Source: Lachnospiraceae bacterium
GTDB lineage: Bacteria; Bacillota; Clostridia; Lachnospirales; Lachnospiraceae
Assembly: GCA_021200475.1 (NCBI GenBank)
Contig: JAJQGP010000087.1
Span: forward strand, 24,713-58,819
DNA: 34,107 nt
Reading direction: 5' to 3'
The position numbers and the translations under genes are program-made. This document shows, one piece after another, positions 1 to 6,217 of the stretch (position 1 is the stretch's first letter; each line of letters opens with the position of its first letter). The notes beneath the pieces are model-generated. The model saw only the letters and a list, made by a program, of their open reading frames with translations. It was not told the DNA's origin and searched no databases.

Positions 1-198
1 CTCGGCGGCAGGTCGCTTCGCCCATTCCAATGCGCTTCGCGCAGGGCTCCGCTCTGACAGGAAACGCCCCGCCAGCCATACTGTGACGGGGCCATCCTGC
101 GGAGTGTTCGCTCCGCGCAGCAGTCTGAAACGACAGATACGATTTCCTATGTACTTCACAACAAGTGTGAAGGACTGTTCCGAATCCTTTTCTCGCTC
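1..198. other. Noncoding edge region with short GC-rich palindromes
   Basis: I find no supportable gene here. The first ~120 bases hold several short hairpins with TTCG-like loops: GCGCTTCGCGC near 32-42, GGAGTGTTCGCTCC near 101-114, and GCCCCG (66-71) pairing with CGGGGC (87-92). CTTCACA and TGTGAAG (about 153-171) form a 7-bp hairpin downstream of the solute-binding protein stop, but it lacks a clear U-tract, so I do not call it a terminator. The region may be a decayed intergenic repeat cluster. Confidence 0.5.
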
Positions 199-1353
199 TT
201 ACTCGGCCGGCTCGATGGTCATCAGCCACTTAATCTGGCCATCTTCATAGGTATTTACAACCACCGGCTTAATTGCGTCGCCATTCTCATCAAGGTAAAT
301 ATCACCTGCGACACCGCTGAATTCCATCTCCGTCATGCCTGCCACAAGAGACGCCGTATCCGATCCGCCGCCGTCTTCCGCTGCCTGCAGAAGCATGTAC
401 ATCGCGTCATAATACAGAGCAGCGCAGGCATTCAGACTGTCTGTGCCATAAGCCTCGGTATACTTTGTAACAAAGTTCTGCACTGCCTCAGAGGTATCCT
501 CCGATGAATAGTGGTTTGTAAAATAGCAGTTATCAAAGTAATCCTCATAGCCAGTCGTGTCCGCGCCGTCCCAGCCGTCGCCGCCCATGATTGCGCCCTC
601 AAAGCCAGCATCTCTTACCTGCTGTACCAGAAGCGGAACTGTATCAAGGAAGCACGGATAGAATACAAAATCCGCACCGGACGCTACCGCGTTGGTCGCC
701 TGCGCGGTGAAATCGGTATCGGTCGTCGTGCACTCCGCAATGCCCGCGATCTCAATGCCAAGCGCCTCTGCGCTCTCCACAAACGCATCCTTCAGGCCGT
801 TGGAATAATCATCGTCCTTCGCGTAAATCACATATGCGGAAGTATACCCCTGCTCAGAGGCAAACTGCGCGGCCATCTCGCCCTGGAACGGATCAATAAA
901 GCAGTTGCGGAAAATGGTGTCGCCCGTCAGCGTGACATTTACATTGGTTGCGCCGGTTGCCAGAAGCAGCATGCCGTCGTCCGCCGCCAGCTCCGCCATC
1001 GCCAGGGTCGGCGTAGAAAAGAACGACCCAACGATTGCCTCCGGCGCCTCCGCCATCAGAGAATTGTAGGCATTGACCGCTTCCGTCGCATCCTTCGCGT
1101 CATCCGCCACATTTCCATTGTTCAGAATCTCGATCGTGTACTCGGAATCCGATGCGTTGATCTCCTCCACAGCCATGTTAATCGCGTTCTGCGCGCCCTC
1201 GCCGTACACAGCGGAACCGCCGGTCATCGCACAGATCACGCCAACTTTGATGACATAGTCCTCTTCTTCATCCGCCAATGCCGTCATCGGAGCGACCGTA
1301 GTCGCTGCCAGTGAAAGCGCAAGCGCCATACTGAACCATTTTTTCATTTTCAT
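199..1353 (-). CDS. Branched-chain amino acid-type ABC transporter substrate-binding protein
   Basis: This is an extracellular type I periplasmic-binding-fold protein (Peripla_BP_6, LivJ/LivK-like), which would capture an amino acid or related solute for an ABC importer. The start is the ATG at 1351-1353, nine bases after AGGAGG; an upstream in-frame ATG at 1416 lacks such a site. The 384-residue product has a Lys-rich N-terminus, a hydrophobic core and an ALA|DEEE signal-peptidase I-like site around residue 28. The mature part begins with the family-typical KVGVICAMTGGSAVYGEG and continues with AAQFASEQGYTSAYVIYAKD. No lipobox Cys is visible, which is unusual for a Gram-positive binding protein. 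No livHMGF genes are adjacent, so the permease must be elsewhere or left of the window. The gene is divergent from the D-amino acid/5-oxoproline operon, so a related ligand is possible but unproven. Confidence 0.9.
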   Translation of the reverse strand: MKMKKWFSMALALSLAATTVAPMTALADEEEDYVIKVGVICAMTGGSAVYGEGAQNAINMAVEEINASDSEYTIEILNNGNVADDAKDATEAVNAYNSLMAEAPEAIVGSFFSTPTLAMAELAADDGMLLLATGATNVNVTLTGDTIFRNCFIDPFQGEMAAQFASEQGYTSAYVIYAKDDDYSNGLKDAFVESAEALGIEIAGIAECTTTDTDFTAQATNAVASGADFVFYPCFLDTVPLLVQQVRDAGFEGAIMGGDGWDGADTTGYEDYFDNCYFTNHYSSEDTSEAVQNFVTKYTEAYGTDSLNACAALYYDAMYMLLQAAEDGGGSDTASLVAGMTEMEFSGVAGDIYLDENGDAIKPVVVNTYEDGQIKWLMTIEPAE

Positions 1354-1425
1354 AATAAAATTCCTCCTCTTCTGCTTTTTCTGCTCCCGCAGCAGCATAA
1401 AATTGTTCTGGCACATTCACAAAGA

Positions 1426-1463
1426 AAGGGCGTCTGATGACCTTCCCGTCACCAAACGCCCTT
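1426..1463 (-). promoter_or_regulatory. Leader hairpin upstream of the substrate-binding protein gene
   Basis: On the minus strand AAGGGCGT (1456-1463) pairs with ACGCCCTT (1426-1433). The stem extends inward through G-U wobbles to about 15 bp around an 8-base loop and is followed by UCUUUGU. It lies between the mapped promoter and the ribosome binding site, so it could act as an attenuator or an RNA-stability element. The U-tract is weak. No leader peptide rich in branched-chain codons is visible. Confidence 0.5.
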
Positions 1464-1483
1464 GTTCGTCTGACCATGCGCCG

Positions 1484-1512
1484 ACTATACTCCAATCTTT
1501 CTGATCTGTCAA
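1484..1512 (-). promoter_or_regulatory. SigA-type promoter of the substrate-binding protein gene
   Basis: On the minus strand TTGACA (1507-1512), a 17-base spacer and TATAGT (1484-1489) form a near-perfect vegetative promoter. Transcription would start near 1477 and give a 5' leader of about 125 bases that contains the hairpin at 1426-1463. Confidence 0.8.
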
Positions 1513-1655
1513 CTCCGGCTCCGGCCTGTTTTTCCGAAAGAAACTCCCCGGATTTGGAAACCGTCCGGATTTCTTTTGGTTCTTTTTGTTCTTTTTAAAA
1601 ATTATTTTTCCTGTTTTTTATTTTTACAAAATTATTTGTGAATTTTAAATGGTGG

Positions 1656-1684
1656 TTGACAATTCCCGCGAATCTTCCTAAAAT
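1656..1684 (+). promoter_or_regulatory. SigA-type promoter of the D-amino acid/5-oxoproline operon
   Basis: TTGACA (1656-1661), a 17-base spacer and TAAAAT (1679-1684) form a strong vegetative promoter. A very A/T-rich stretch (about 1575-1650) lies just upstream and could act as an UP element. The predicted start near 1691 leaves a leader of about 170 bases before the ATG at 1861. Confidence 0.8.
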
Positions 1685-1695
1685 CATGACAGATT

Positions 1696-1747
1696 GAGGC
1701 GACAGGGAAGTCACGGAAGAACCGGATTTCCCTGCGTCTCTTTTTTT
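1696..1747 (+). terminator. Intrinsic terminator in the operon leader (probable attenuator)
   Basis: GAGGCG-A-CAGGGAA (1696-1709) pairs with TTCCCTG-CGTCTC (1728-1740), giving a 13-bp stem with one bulged A and one G-U pair, followed directly by seven T (1741-1747). It begins only about five bases after the predicted transcription start, so it cannot terminate an upstream gene: the neighbour is divergent. It most likely stops nascent operon transcripts conditionally. The loop contains a small CGG/CCG mini-stem. Confidence 0.7.
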
Positions 1748-1826
1748 GTCCAATAGGATGGAAAGAATCCGAACTTCCCTATTGGACAAAAATGTATGCG
1801 CAGGGTATTTTATCATTTCGCATACG
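1743..1826 (+). promoter_or_regulatory. Further leader hairpins upstream of the transaminase gene
   Basis: TTTTTGTCCAATAGG (1743-1757) is a perfect 15-bp inverted repeat with CCTATTGGACAAAAA (1778-1792). Its 5' end uses the U-tract of the preceding terminator. A third stem, GTATGCG (1794-1800) with CGCATAC (1820-1826), follows. The loops of the first two hairpins share the pattern GGAA-GAA-CCG-A-TTCCCT, which suggests a tandem motif. It does not match a riboswitch class I recognise. Confidence 0.55.
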
Positions 1827-1860
1827 CATCGGATGCTGCAATAAAGGGAGGCGGATTTTT

Positions 1861-2715
1861 ATGAAAACACTCGGATACTATAATGGAACCTTTGGAGAAC
1901 TGGACGAGATGTCCATTCCGATGAATGACCGGGTCTGCTGGTTTGGAGACGGTGTGTACGATGCCGGTCCCTGCCGCAATTACCACATTTTCGCGCTCAA
2001 CGAGCACATTGACCGTTTTTTTAACAGTGCCGGCCTGCTGAAAATTCAGATGCCGGTCACAAAAACAGAGCTGAAAGACCTGCTGAACGAGCTTGTTCAG
2101 AAAATGGACAGCGGTGATCTCTTTGTCTATTATCAGGTGACACGCGGCACGGGCGCGCGCAATCATGTGTTTACGGAAGGCCCGGGAAATCTGTGGATTA
2201 CCCTGACCCATCAGGAGATTTCGGATGGAAAGACGCCGATCCGGCTCATCACAACGGAGGATACCCGTTTCTACCATTGCAACATTAAGACACTGAACCT
2301 GATCCCTTCCGTGATGGCGGCGCAGCGCGCAAAGGAAGCCGGATGCCAGGAAGCGGTCTTCTATCGTCCGGGCGGGCGCGTAACCGAATGCGCGCACAGC
2401 AATGTTCATATCATACAGGATGGCATGCTCCGCACCGCGCCGACAGACAATCTGATTCTGCCGGGCATTGCGCGCGCACATCTGATCCGCACATGCAAAA
2501 AGCTTTGTATTCCGGTAAACGAGACGGCCTTCACGCTGGATGAACTGTACGCGGCAGAAGAAGTCCTTGTCACCAGCTCCAGCAATCTCTGCCTCTGGGC
2601 AAATGAGATTGACGGAAAACCAGTCGGCGGGAAACAGCCGGAGCTGCTCGAAAAAATCCGCGGGGCCCTGATCACCGAATTCCATGAAGCGACAAATGGC
2701 TGCGCACCTGTTTGA
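1861..2715 (+). CDS. dat: D-amino acid aminotransferase (PLP class IV)
   Basis: This enzyme would exchange amino groups between D-amino acids and 2-oxo acids, typically D-Ala + 2-oxoglutarate to pyruvate + D-Glu. The 284-residue length is normal for fold-type IV transaminases. Lys143 in NIKTLNL corresponds to the PLP Schiff-base lysine of the DIKSLNL motif in D-alanine transaminase. The carboxylate-binding motif R100-N-H102 in TRGTGARNH and Glu176 in RVTECAHSN also fit the D-specific group better than branched-chain transaminases. The ATG at 1861 is preceded by AGGGAGG; an in-frame ATG at 1792 would add residues encoded by the leader hairpins and is unlikely. It is the first gene of an operon with 5-oxoprolinase and D-glutamate cyclase-like genes, so D-Glu is the expected product or substrate. 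A D-specific reaction is well supported by motifs; the exact substrate is inference. Confidence 0.88.
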   Translation: MKTLGYYNGTFGELDEMSIPMNDRVCWFGDGVYDAGPCRNYHIFALNEHIDRFFNSAGLLKIQMPVTKTELKDLLNELVQKMDSGDLFVYYQVTRGTGARNHVFTEGPGNLWITLTHQEISDGKTPIRLITTEDTRFYHCNIKTLNLIPSVMAAQRAKEAGCQEAVFYRPGGRVTECAHSNVHIIQDGMLRTAPTDNLILPGIARAHLIRTCKKLCIPVNETAFTLDELYAAEEVLVTSSSNLCLWANEIDGKPVGGKQPELLEKIRGALITEFHEATNGCAPV

Positions 2716-2767
2716 TACAGCTCTGTAATCACCGGCCTGCGATCCTGCATAGAAAGTGTTTGAGATC

Positions 2768-3502
2768 ATGAATTCTACGACAGAAACTGTACGAATACTG
2801 CCTGCCGGAGACCACGCGCTGGCAGTGGAATTTGGAGACAAAATTGATCCGGCGGTAAATGACCGGGTGCACGCGCTGGCTGCACGGATTCGGGAAGCAT
2901 CCATCATCGGTGTTACAGAGCTGGTACCGACGTTCCGTTCTCTGCTCGTTGTTTACGAGCCGTCCATCCTGAAGTACGGGGAATTAAAATCCACAGTCGA
3001 ACGGCTGGCATGCCTTCCGGAGACTTCGGCATCTGACACAGGCCGGGTGCTGCACATTCCCTGCTGCTACGGCTCCCACTTCGGACCAGACCTGCCTGAT
3101 CTGGAGCGATATACCGGTATTGACCGGGATGCGATCATCGCCATACACAGCGGCACCGAATACCGCGTCTATATGCTCGGTTTTTTGCCCGGCTTTGTTT
3201 ACCTGGGGGGACTCGATGAGCGGATTGCCATGCCCAGACTCTCTACGCCGCGCGTCAGAATACCAAAAGGCTCCGTCGGCATCGGCGGAAATCAGACCGG
3301 GGTCTATCCGCTCGAATCGCCGGGCGGCTGGCGGCTGATCGGAAGCACGCCGCTGGATTTTTATAATCCGGAGCGGGAAGCGCCTGTACTCTGCCGCGCA
3401 GGGGACAGAATCCGCTTTTACCCGATCAATTCCAGCGATTATTATGACATCCGCCGGATGCAGGCACACGGAGGAGGCGATGCAGTATGGCAATTCGCGT
3501 GA
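2768..3502 (+). CDS. pxpB: 5-oxoprolinase subunit PxpB (KipI family)
   Basis: PxpB, with PxpA and PxpC, forms the bacterial ATP-dependent 5-oxoprolinase that opens 5-oxoproline (pyroglutamate) to glutamate in the cytoplasm. The 244-residue chain has the family C-terminal signature, from about residue 139: GFLPGFVYLGGL, then PRVRIPKGSVGIGGNQTG, then SPGGWRLIGSTP. The start is uncertain. ATG at 2768 gives the family length, but an in-frame GTG at 2756 is possible and neither has a convincing Shine-Dalgarno sequence. The gene follows the transaminase by about 50 bases and overlaps pxpC by 16 bases, so the two subunits are probably translationally coupled. The B. subtilis homologue KipI also inhibits the sporulation kinase KinA; whether this one does so cannot be read from sequence. 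Confidence 0.93.
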   Translation: MNSTTETVRILPAGDHALAVEFGDKIDPAVNDRVHALAARIREASIIGVTELVPTFRSLLVVYEPSILKYGELKSTVERLACLPETSASDTGRVLHIPCCYGSHFGPDLPDLERYTGIDRDAIIAIHSGTEYRVYMLGFLPGFVYLGGLDERIAMPRLSTPRVRIPKGSVGIGGNQTGVYPLESPGGWRLIGSTPLDFYNPEREAPVLCRAGDRIRFYPINSSDYYDIRRMQAHGGGDAVWQFA

Positions 3503-4383
3503 TCAATCCCGGTGCGCTGACGACCGTACAGGACATCGGACGTACCGGTTATCAGGAACTGGGAATGCCCTGCTCCGGCGTAATGGATACGTGCGCGTAC
3601 CAGGCAGCCAATACACTGGTTGGAAACGAACACGGCGAGGCTGTCCTTGAATTTACCCTTTTCGGCGGCATTTATCAGATCGAAGAGGATGCCATTCTGG
3701 CGCTCACCGGTGCGGATATGGCTCCGCTGCTGGATGGGGCGGCCTGTCCGATGAACCGTCCGTTTCCGGTCAGAAGAGGTCAGATTCTGATGGTTGGAAC
3801 CGCTCTTTCCGGCTGTCGAAGCTACCTCGCCGTCAGCGGCGGCATCGATGTCCCCACCGTACTCGGCAGCCGCTCTACAAACCTGAAATGCGCGATCGGC
3901 GGATTCGAAGGGCGCGCGCTGAAAGCCGGTGACCTGCTTCCCGTCGGAGTTTCTTCTATTATATATAGGGAGGTCGCTGACCGTTTTGCTCCAGAGCGCA
4001 TCTTTCCGGAAATGCTTACCGTTCGCGCGATCGGCGGGCCACAGGAAGACCTGTTTACGGAGCAGGGACGAAAGACCTTTTACACAGGCACCTACACGGT
4101 TTCACAGGAGAGCGACCGCATGGGCTGTCGGCTGAGGGGAGCCGCCATCGAGAGCAGACATGGAACGGATATTGTCTCCGACGCCATCGTTTTCGGCTCC
4201 ATCCAGGTCACACCCGCGGGGCAGCCCATCATTCTGCTCGCCGACCGCCAGACAACCGGCGGATATGCGAAAATTGCCACAGTCTGTACGGCGGATTTAC
4301 CGGCACTCGCTCAGGCGCGGCCAGGGTACACTATTCACTTTCAGAAAATCACCGTCGAAGAGGCACAGAAGCTGCTGCAATAA
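3487..4383 (+). CDS. pxpC: 5-oxoprolinase subunit PxpC (KipA family)
   Basis: PxpC is the biotin-carboxylase-C-like subunit of the 5-oxoprolinase complex and pairs with PxpB, to which it is fused in some bacteria. The 298-residue chain opens with the family motif GALTTVQDIGRTGYQELG (residues 8-25), followed by PCSGVMD. Later conserved pieces are AVSGGIDVPTVLGSRSTN and ILLADRQTTGGY near the C-terminus. The length is slightly below the 310-335 residues usual for the family but no conserved block is missing. The ATG at 3487 overlaps the 3' end of pxpB and has a GGAGGCG site upstream. Biotin-dependent carboxylase was an old annotation for this family; with pxpA and pxpB present, 5-oxoprolinase is the better call. 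Confidence 0.93.
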   Translation: MAIRVINPGALTTVQDIGRTGYQELGMPCSGVMDTCAYQAANTLVGNEHGEAVLEFTLFGGIYQIEEDAILALTGADMAPLLDGAACPMNRPFPVRRGQILMVGTALSGCRSYLAVSGGIDVPTVLGSRSTNLKCAIGGFEGRALKAGDLLPVGVSSIIYREVADRFAPERIFPEMLTVRAIGGPQEDLFTEQGRKTFYTGTYTVSQESDRMGCRLRGAAIESRHGTDIVSDAIVFGSIQVTPAGQPIILLADRQTTGGYAKIATVCTADLPALAQARPGYTIHFQKITVEEAQKLLQ

Positions 4384-4467
4384 AAAACAGGCAAATATTT
4401 CGCCGGTATTCAGCATCCCTGCTCTCCATAATCGTATGGCACATTACACTACAGGAGGAAAAACCTC

Positions 4468-5262
4468 ATGAAACAAGAAGACGATACCACCATGTCCCCA
4501 CGTGAGGTGCGCGCACGCATCCGCGACGGACGGATCACCGGACAGACCTCCGGCATGTGTGCCGGATACGCGCAGGCGAACCTGGTCGTGCTTCCGGCGG
4601 CCTACGCCTATGATTTTCTGCTGTTTTCACAGCGCAACCCACGTGCCTGCCCCCTTCTGGAGGTCAGTGACACCGGCAGCCGCTTTCTGAAAGAAATCGC
4701 CAAAGGCGCAGACATCGCGCGCGAAATCCCGCGCTATCGGATTTTCCGAAACGGCATTCTCGCCGGGGAATACACCGACGTGTCTGATTTCTGGCAGGAG
4801 GATTTTGTCAGTTTTCTGATCGGCTGCAGTTTTTCCTTTGAAGCGGAGCTGCTCGATGCAAGGGTTCCCGTCCGCCATATCGAAGAAGGACGCAACGTTC
4901 CCATGTACCGCACCAGTATCAGCTGCGCCCCGGCCGGTATTTTTCACGGAAACATGGTCGTCAGCATGCGGCCCATCCCCTTTGAACTGGTGCCGCGGGC
5001 CGTCCAGGTGACCGGCGCCATGCCCCGTGTTCACGGTGCTCCGATCCACATCGGATGTCCGGAGGTCATCGGTATTACCGATCTCCATCATCCGGATTTT
5101 GGCGATATGGTTACGATCCGTGAGGGAGAAGTACCCGTTTTCTGGCCCTGCGGCGTCACCCCGCAGAATGTAGTGATGGAGTCGAAACCAACGCTCGCGA
5201 TCACACATGCGCCGGGACATATGCTGATCACGGACATTCGGAATACGGAATTAAAGTTCTGA
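4468..5262 (+). CDS. DUF1445/YcsI (UPF0317) family putative hydro-lyase, D-glutamate cyclase-associated
   Basis: This 264-residue protein belongs to the DUF1445 (YcsI, UPF0317) family, often annotated as putative hydro-lyase. Family-like segments are TSGMCAGYAQANLVVLP near the N-terminus, DFVSFLIGCSFSFEAELL in the middle, and VFWPCGVTPQNV with APGHMLITD at the C-terminus. The ATG at 4468 follows AGGAGGA. In B. subtilis ycsI sits in the same cluster as the pxpA, pxpB and pxpC homologues, which supports a role in 5-oxoproline metabolism. In the animal enzyme DGLUCY a DUF1445-like N-terminal part is fused to DUF4392; here the DUF4392 gene lies two genes downstream. The reaction of this half alone is unknown. 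It could assist cyclisation, interconvert stereoisomers, or dehydrate a related acid. Family assignment is firm; function is inference. Confidence 0.85.
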   Translation: MKQEDDTTMSPREVRARIRDGRITGQTSGMCAGYAQANLVVLPAAYAYDFLLFSQRNPRACPLLEVSDTGSRFLKEIAKGADIAREIPRYRIFRNGILAGEYTDVSDFWQEDFVSFLIGCSFSFEAELLDARVPVRHIEEGRNVPMYRTSISCAPAGIFHGNMVVSMRPIPFELVPRAVQVTGAMPRVHGAPIHIGCPEVIGITDLHHPDFGDMVTIREGEVPVFWPCGVTPQNVVMESKPTLAITHAPGHMLITDIRNTELKF

Positions 5263-5268
5263 ATAAAT

Positions 5269-5330
5269 GTTACAGGTCACACGATAGCCATATTTACCTT
5301 ATTTCAACCACTACAGGTGTGACCTGTAAC
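5269..5330. repeat. Palindromic intergenic repeat, copy A
   Basis: GTTACAGGTCACAC (5269-5282) is a perfect 14-bp inverted repeat with GTGTGACCTGTAAC (5317-5330) around a 34-base loop containing ATTTACCTTA. It lies inside the operon between the DUF1445 gene and pxpA. A second copy at 21810-21865 shares both arms and the central ATTTACCTTA, and a decayed third copy is near 33197. No U-tract follows, so it is a repeat or RNA-structure element rather than a classic terminator. Confidence 0.8.
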
Positions 5331-5380
5331 GGCATCCGGCCAATGAAATATTTATCATCACCTTTCCGGGAGGAACTGTT

Positions 5381-6157
5381 ATGCAAACTATTGATCTGAA
5401 CTGTGATCTGGGAGAAAGCTTTGGAAACTACAAATGTGGGATGGACGAGGAAATCCTTCCCTGTATCACCTCCGCAAATATCGCCTGCGGCTTCCATGCC
5501 TCGGATCCGCTTGTCATGCAGAAAACCGTACGCCTCGCAAAAGAAAATCAGGTGCACATCGGCGCGCATCCCGGATTTCAGGATCTGGTCGGCTTCGGCC
5601 GCCGCAATATGAGCCTGCCGCCGTCTGAAATCACCGCCATCGTAGAGTATCAGATTGGAGCACTGCAGGCTTTTTGCACGGCGAACGATGTCACATTACA
5701 GCACGTAAAGCCCCACGGTGCCCTTTACAATATGGCAGTAAAAGACGCTTCCATCGCCGATGCGATCTGTGAGGGCATCGCGGCGGTCGACCCAGACCTG
5801 ATTCTGCTCGGTCCCGCCAAAAGCCAGCTGATCCTCGCCGCTAAAAAATACGGTCTGCACGCCGCACGGGAGATTTTCGCCGACCGCGCATACGAAGAGG
5901 ATGGTTCTCTGGTCGCCCGCAGCAAGCCTGGTGCCATTATTTCCAACCAGGAAGAAGCGCTCACCCGCGTCATCGGGATGATAAAATACGGCACGGTAAC
6001 CGCCATCACCGGCCGGAAAATCGAAGTGGAAGCAGATTCCGTCTGCATCCATGGCGACAATCCGGCAGCGCTCGCCTTTGCAAAAAGCATTCGCGAAGCA
6101 CTCCAGGCGGAGGGCATTACACCCATGCCGATGGACGAGGTGATCTCCTGCGTATAA
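5381..6157 (+). CDS. pxpA: 5-oxoprolinase subunit PxpA (LamB/YcsF family)
   Basis: PxpA is the third subunit of the PxpABC 5-oxoprolinase, which hydrolyses 5-oxoproline to glutamate using ATP. The 258-residue length matches the LamB/YcsF family. It opens with IDLNCDLGESFG (residues 3-14), then ITSANIACGFHASDP and GAHPGFQDLVGFGRR. HVKPHGALYN at residues 108-117 carries conserved His and Lys residues, and EIFADRAYEEDGSLVARS follows. The ATG at 5381 has a GGGAGGA site. It is separated from pxpBC by the DUF1445 gene and from that gene by palindromic repeat copy A, so its expression may be tuned separately by that hairpin. Confidence 0.95.
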   Translation: MQTIDLNCDLGESFGNYKCGMDEEILPCITSANIACGFHASDPLVMQKTVRLAKENQVHIGAHPGFQDLVGFGRRNMSLPPSEITAIVEYQIGALQAFCTANDVTLQHVKPHGALYNMAVKDASIADAICEGIAAVDPDLILLGPAKSQLILAAKKYGLHAAREIFADRAYEEDGSLVARSKPGAIISNQEEALTRVIGMIKYGTVTAITGRKIEVEADSVCIHGDNPAALAFAKSIREALQAEGITPMPMDEVISCV

Positions 6158-6217
6158 GGGCATTCCGACTGTATTTCCTGCCAGCAATTTGTAAAAGAAT
6201 ACAAGGGAGAAACAGGC

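Noticed and set aside
511-1314. Long plus-strand open frame of 267 codons opposite the substrate-binding protein
   Set aside because: It is antisense to a clear family member, has an Arg/His-rich composition typical of shadow frames, and has no ribosome site.
1742-1792. 15-bp perfect hairpin considered as a bidirectional terminator
   Set aside because: The T-run is on the 5' side and the A-run on the 3' side in both reading directions, opposite to an intrinsic terminator; it is kept as a leader structure.
1861-2715. Branched-chain amino acid transaminase for the class IV enzyme
   Set aside because: NIKTLNL and the R-N-H carboxylate motif fit the D-amino acid group, and the operon concerns D-glutamate chemistry.
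1813-2907. Minus-strand open frame of 364 codons across dat and pxpB
   Set aside because: It lies opposite two well-supported genes and shows no domain motif.
3487-4383. Biotin-dependent carboxylase annotation for the pxpC gene
   Set aside because: The chain lacks biotin-carboxylase catalytic parts, and adjacency to pxpB and pxpA supports the 5-oxoprolinase subunit.
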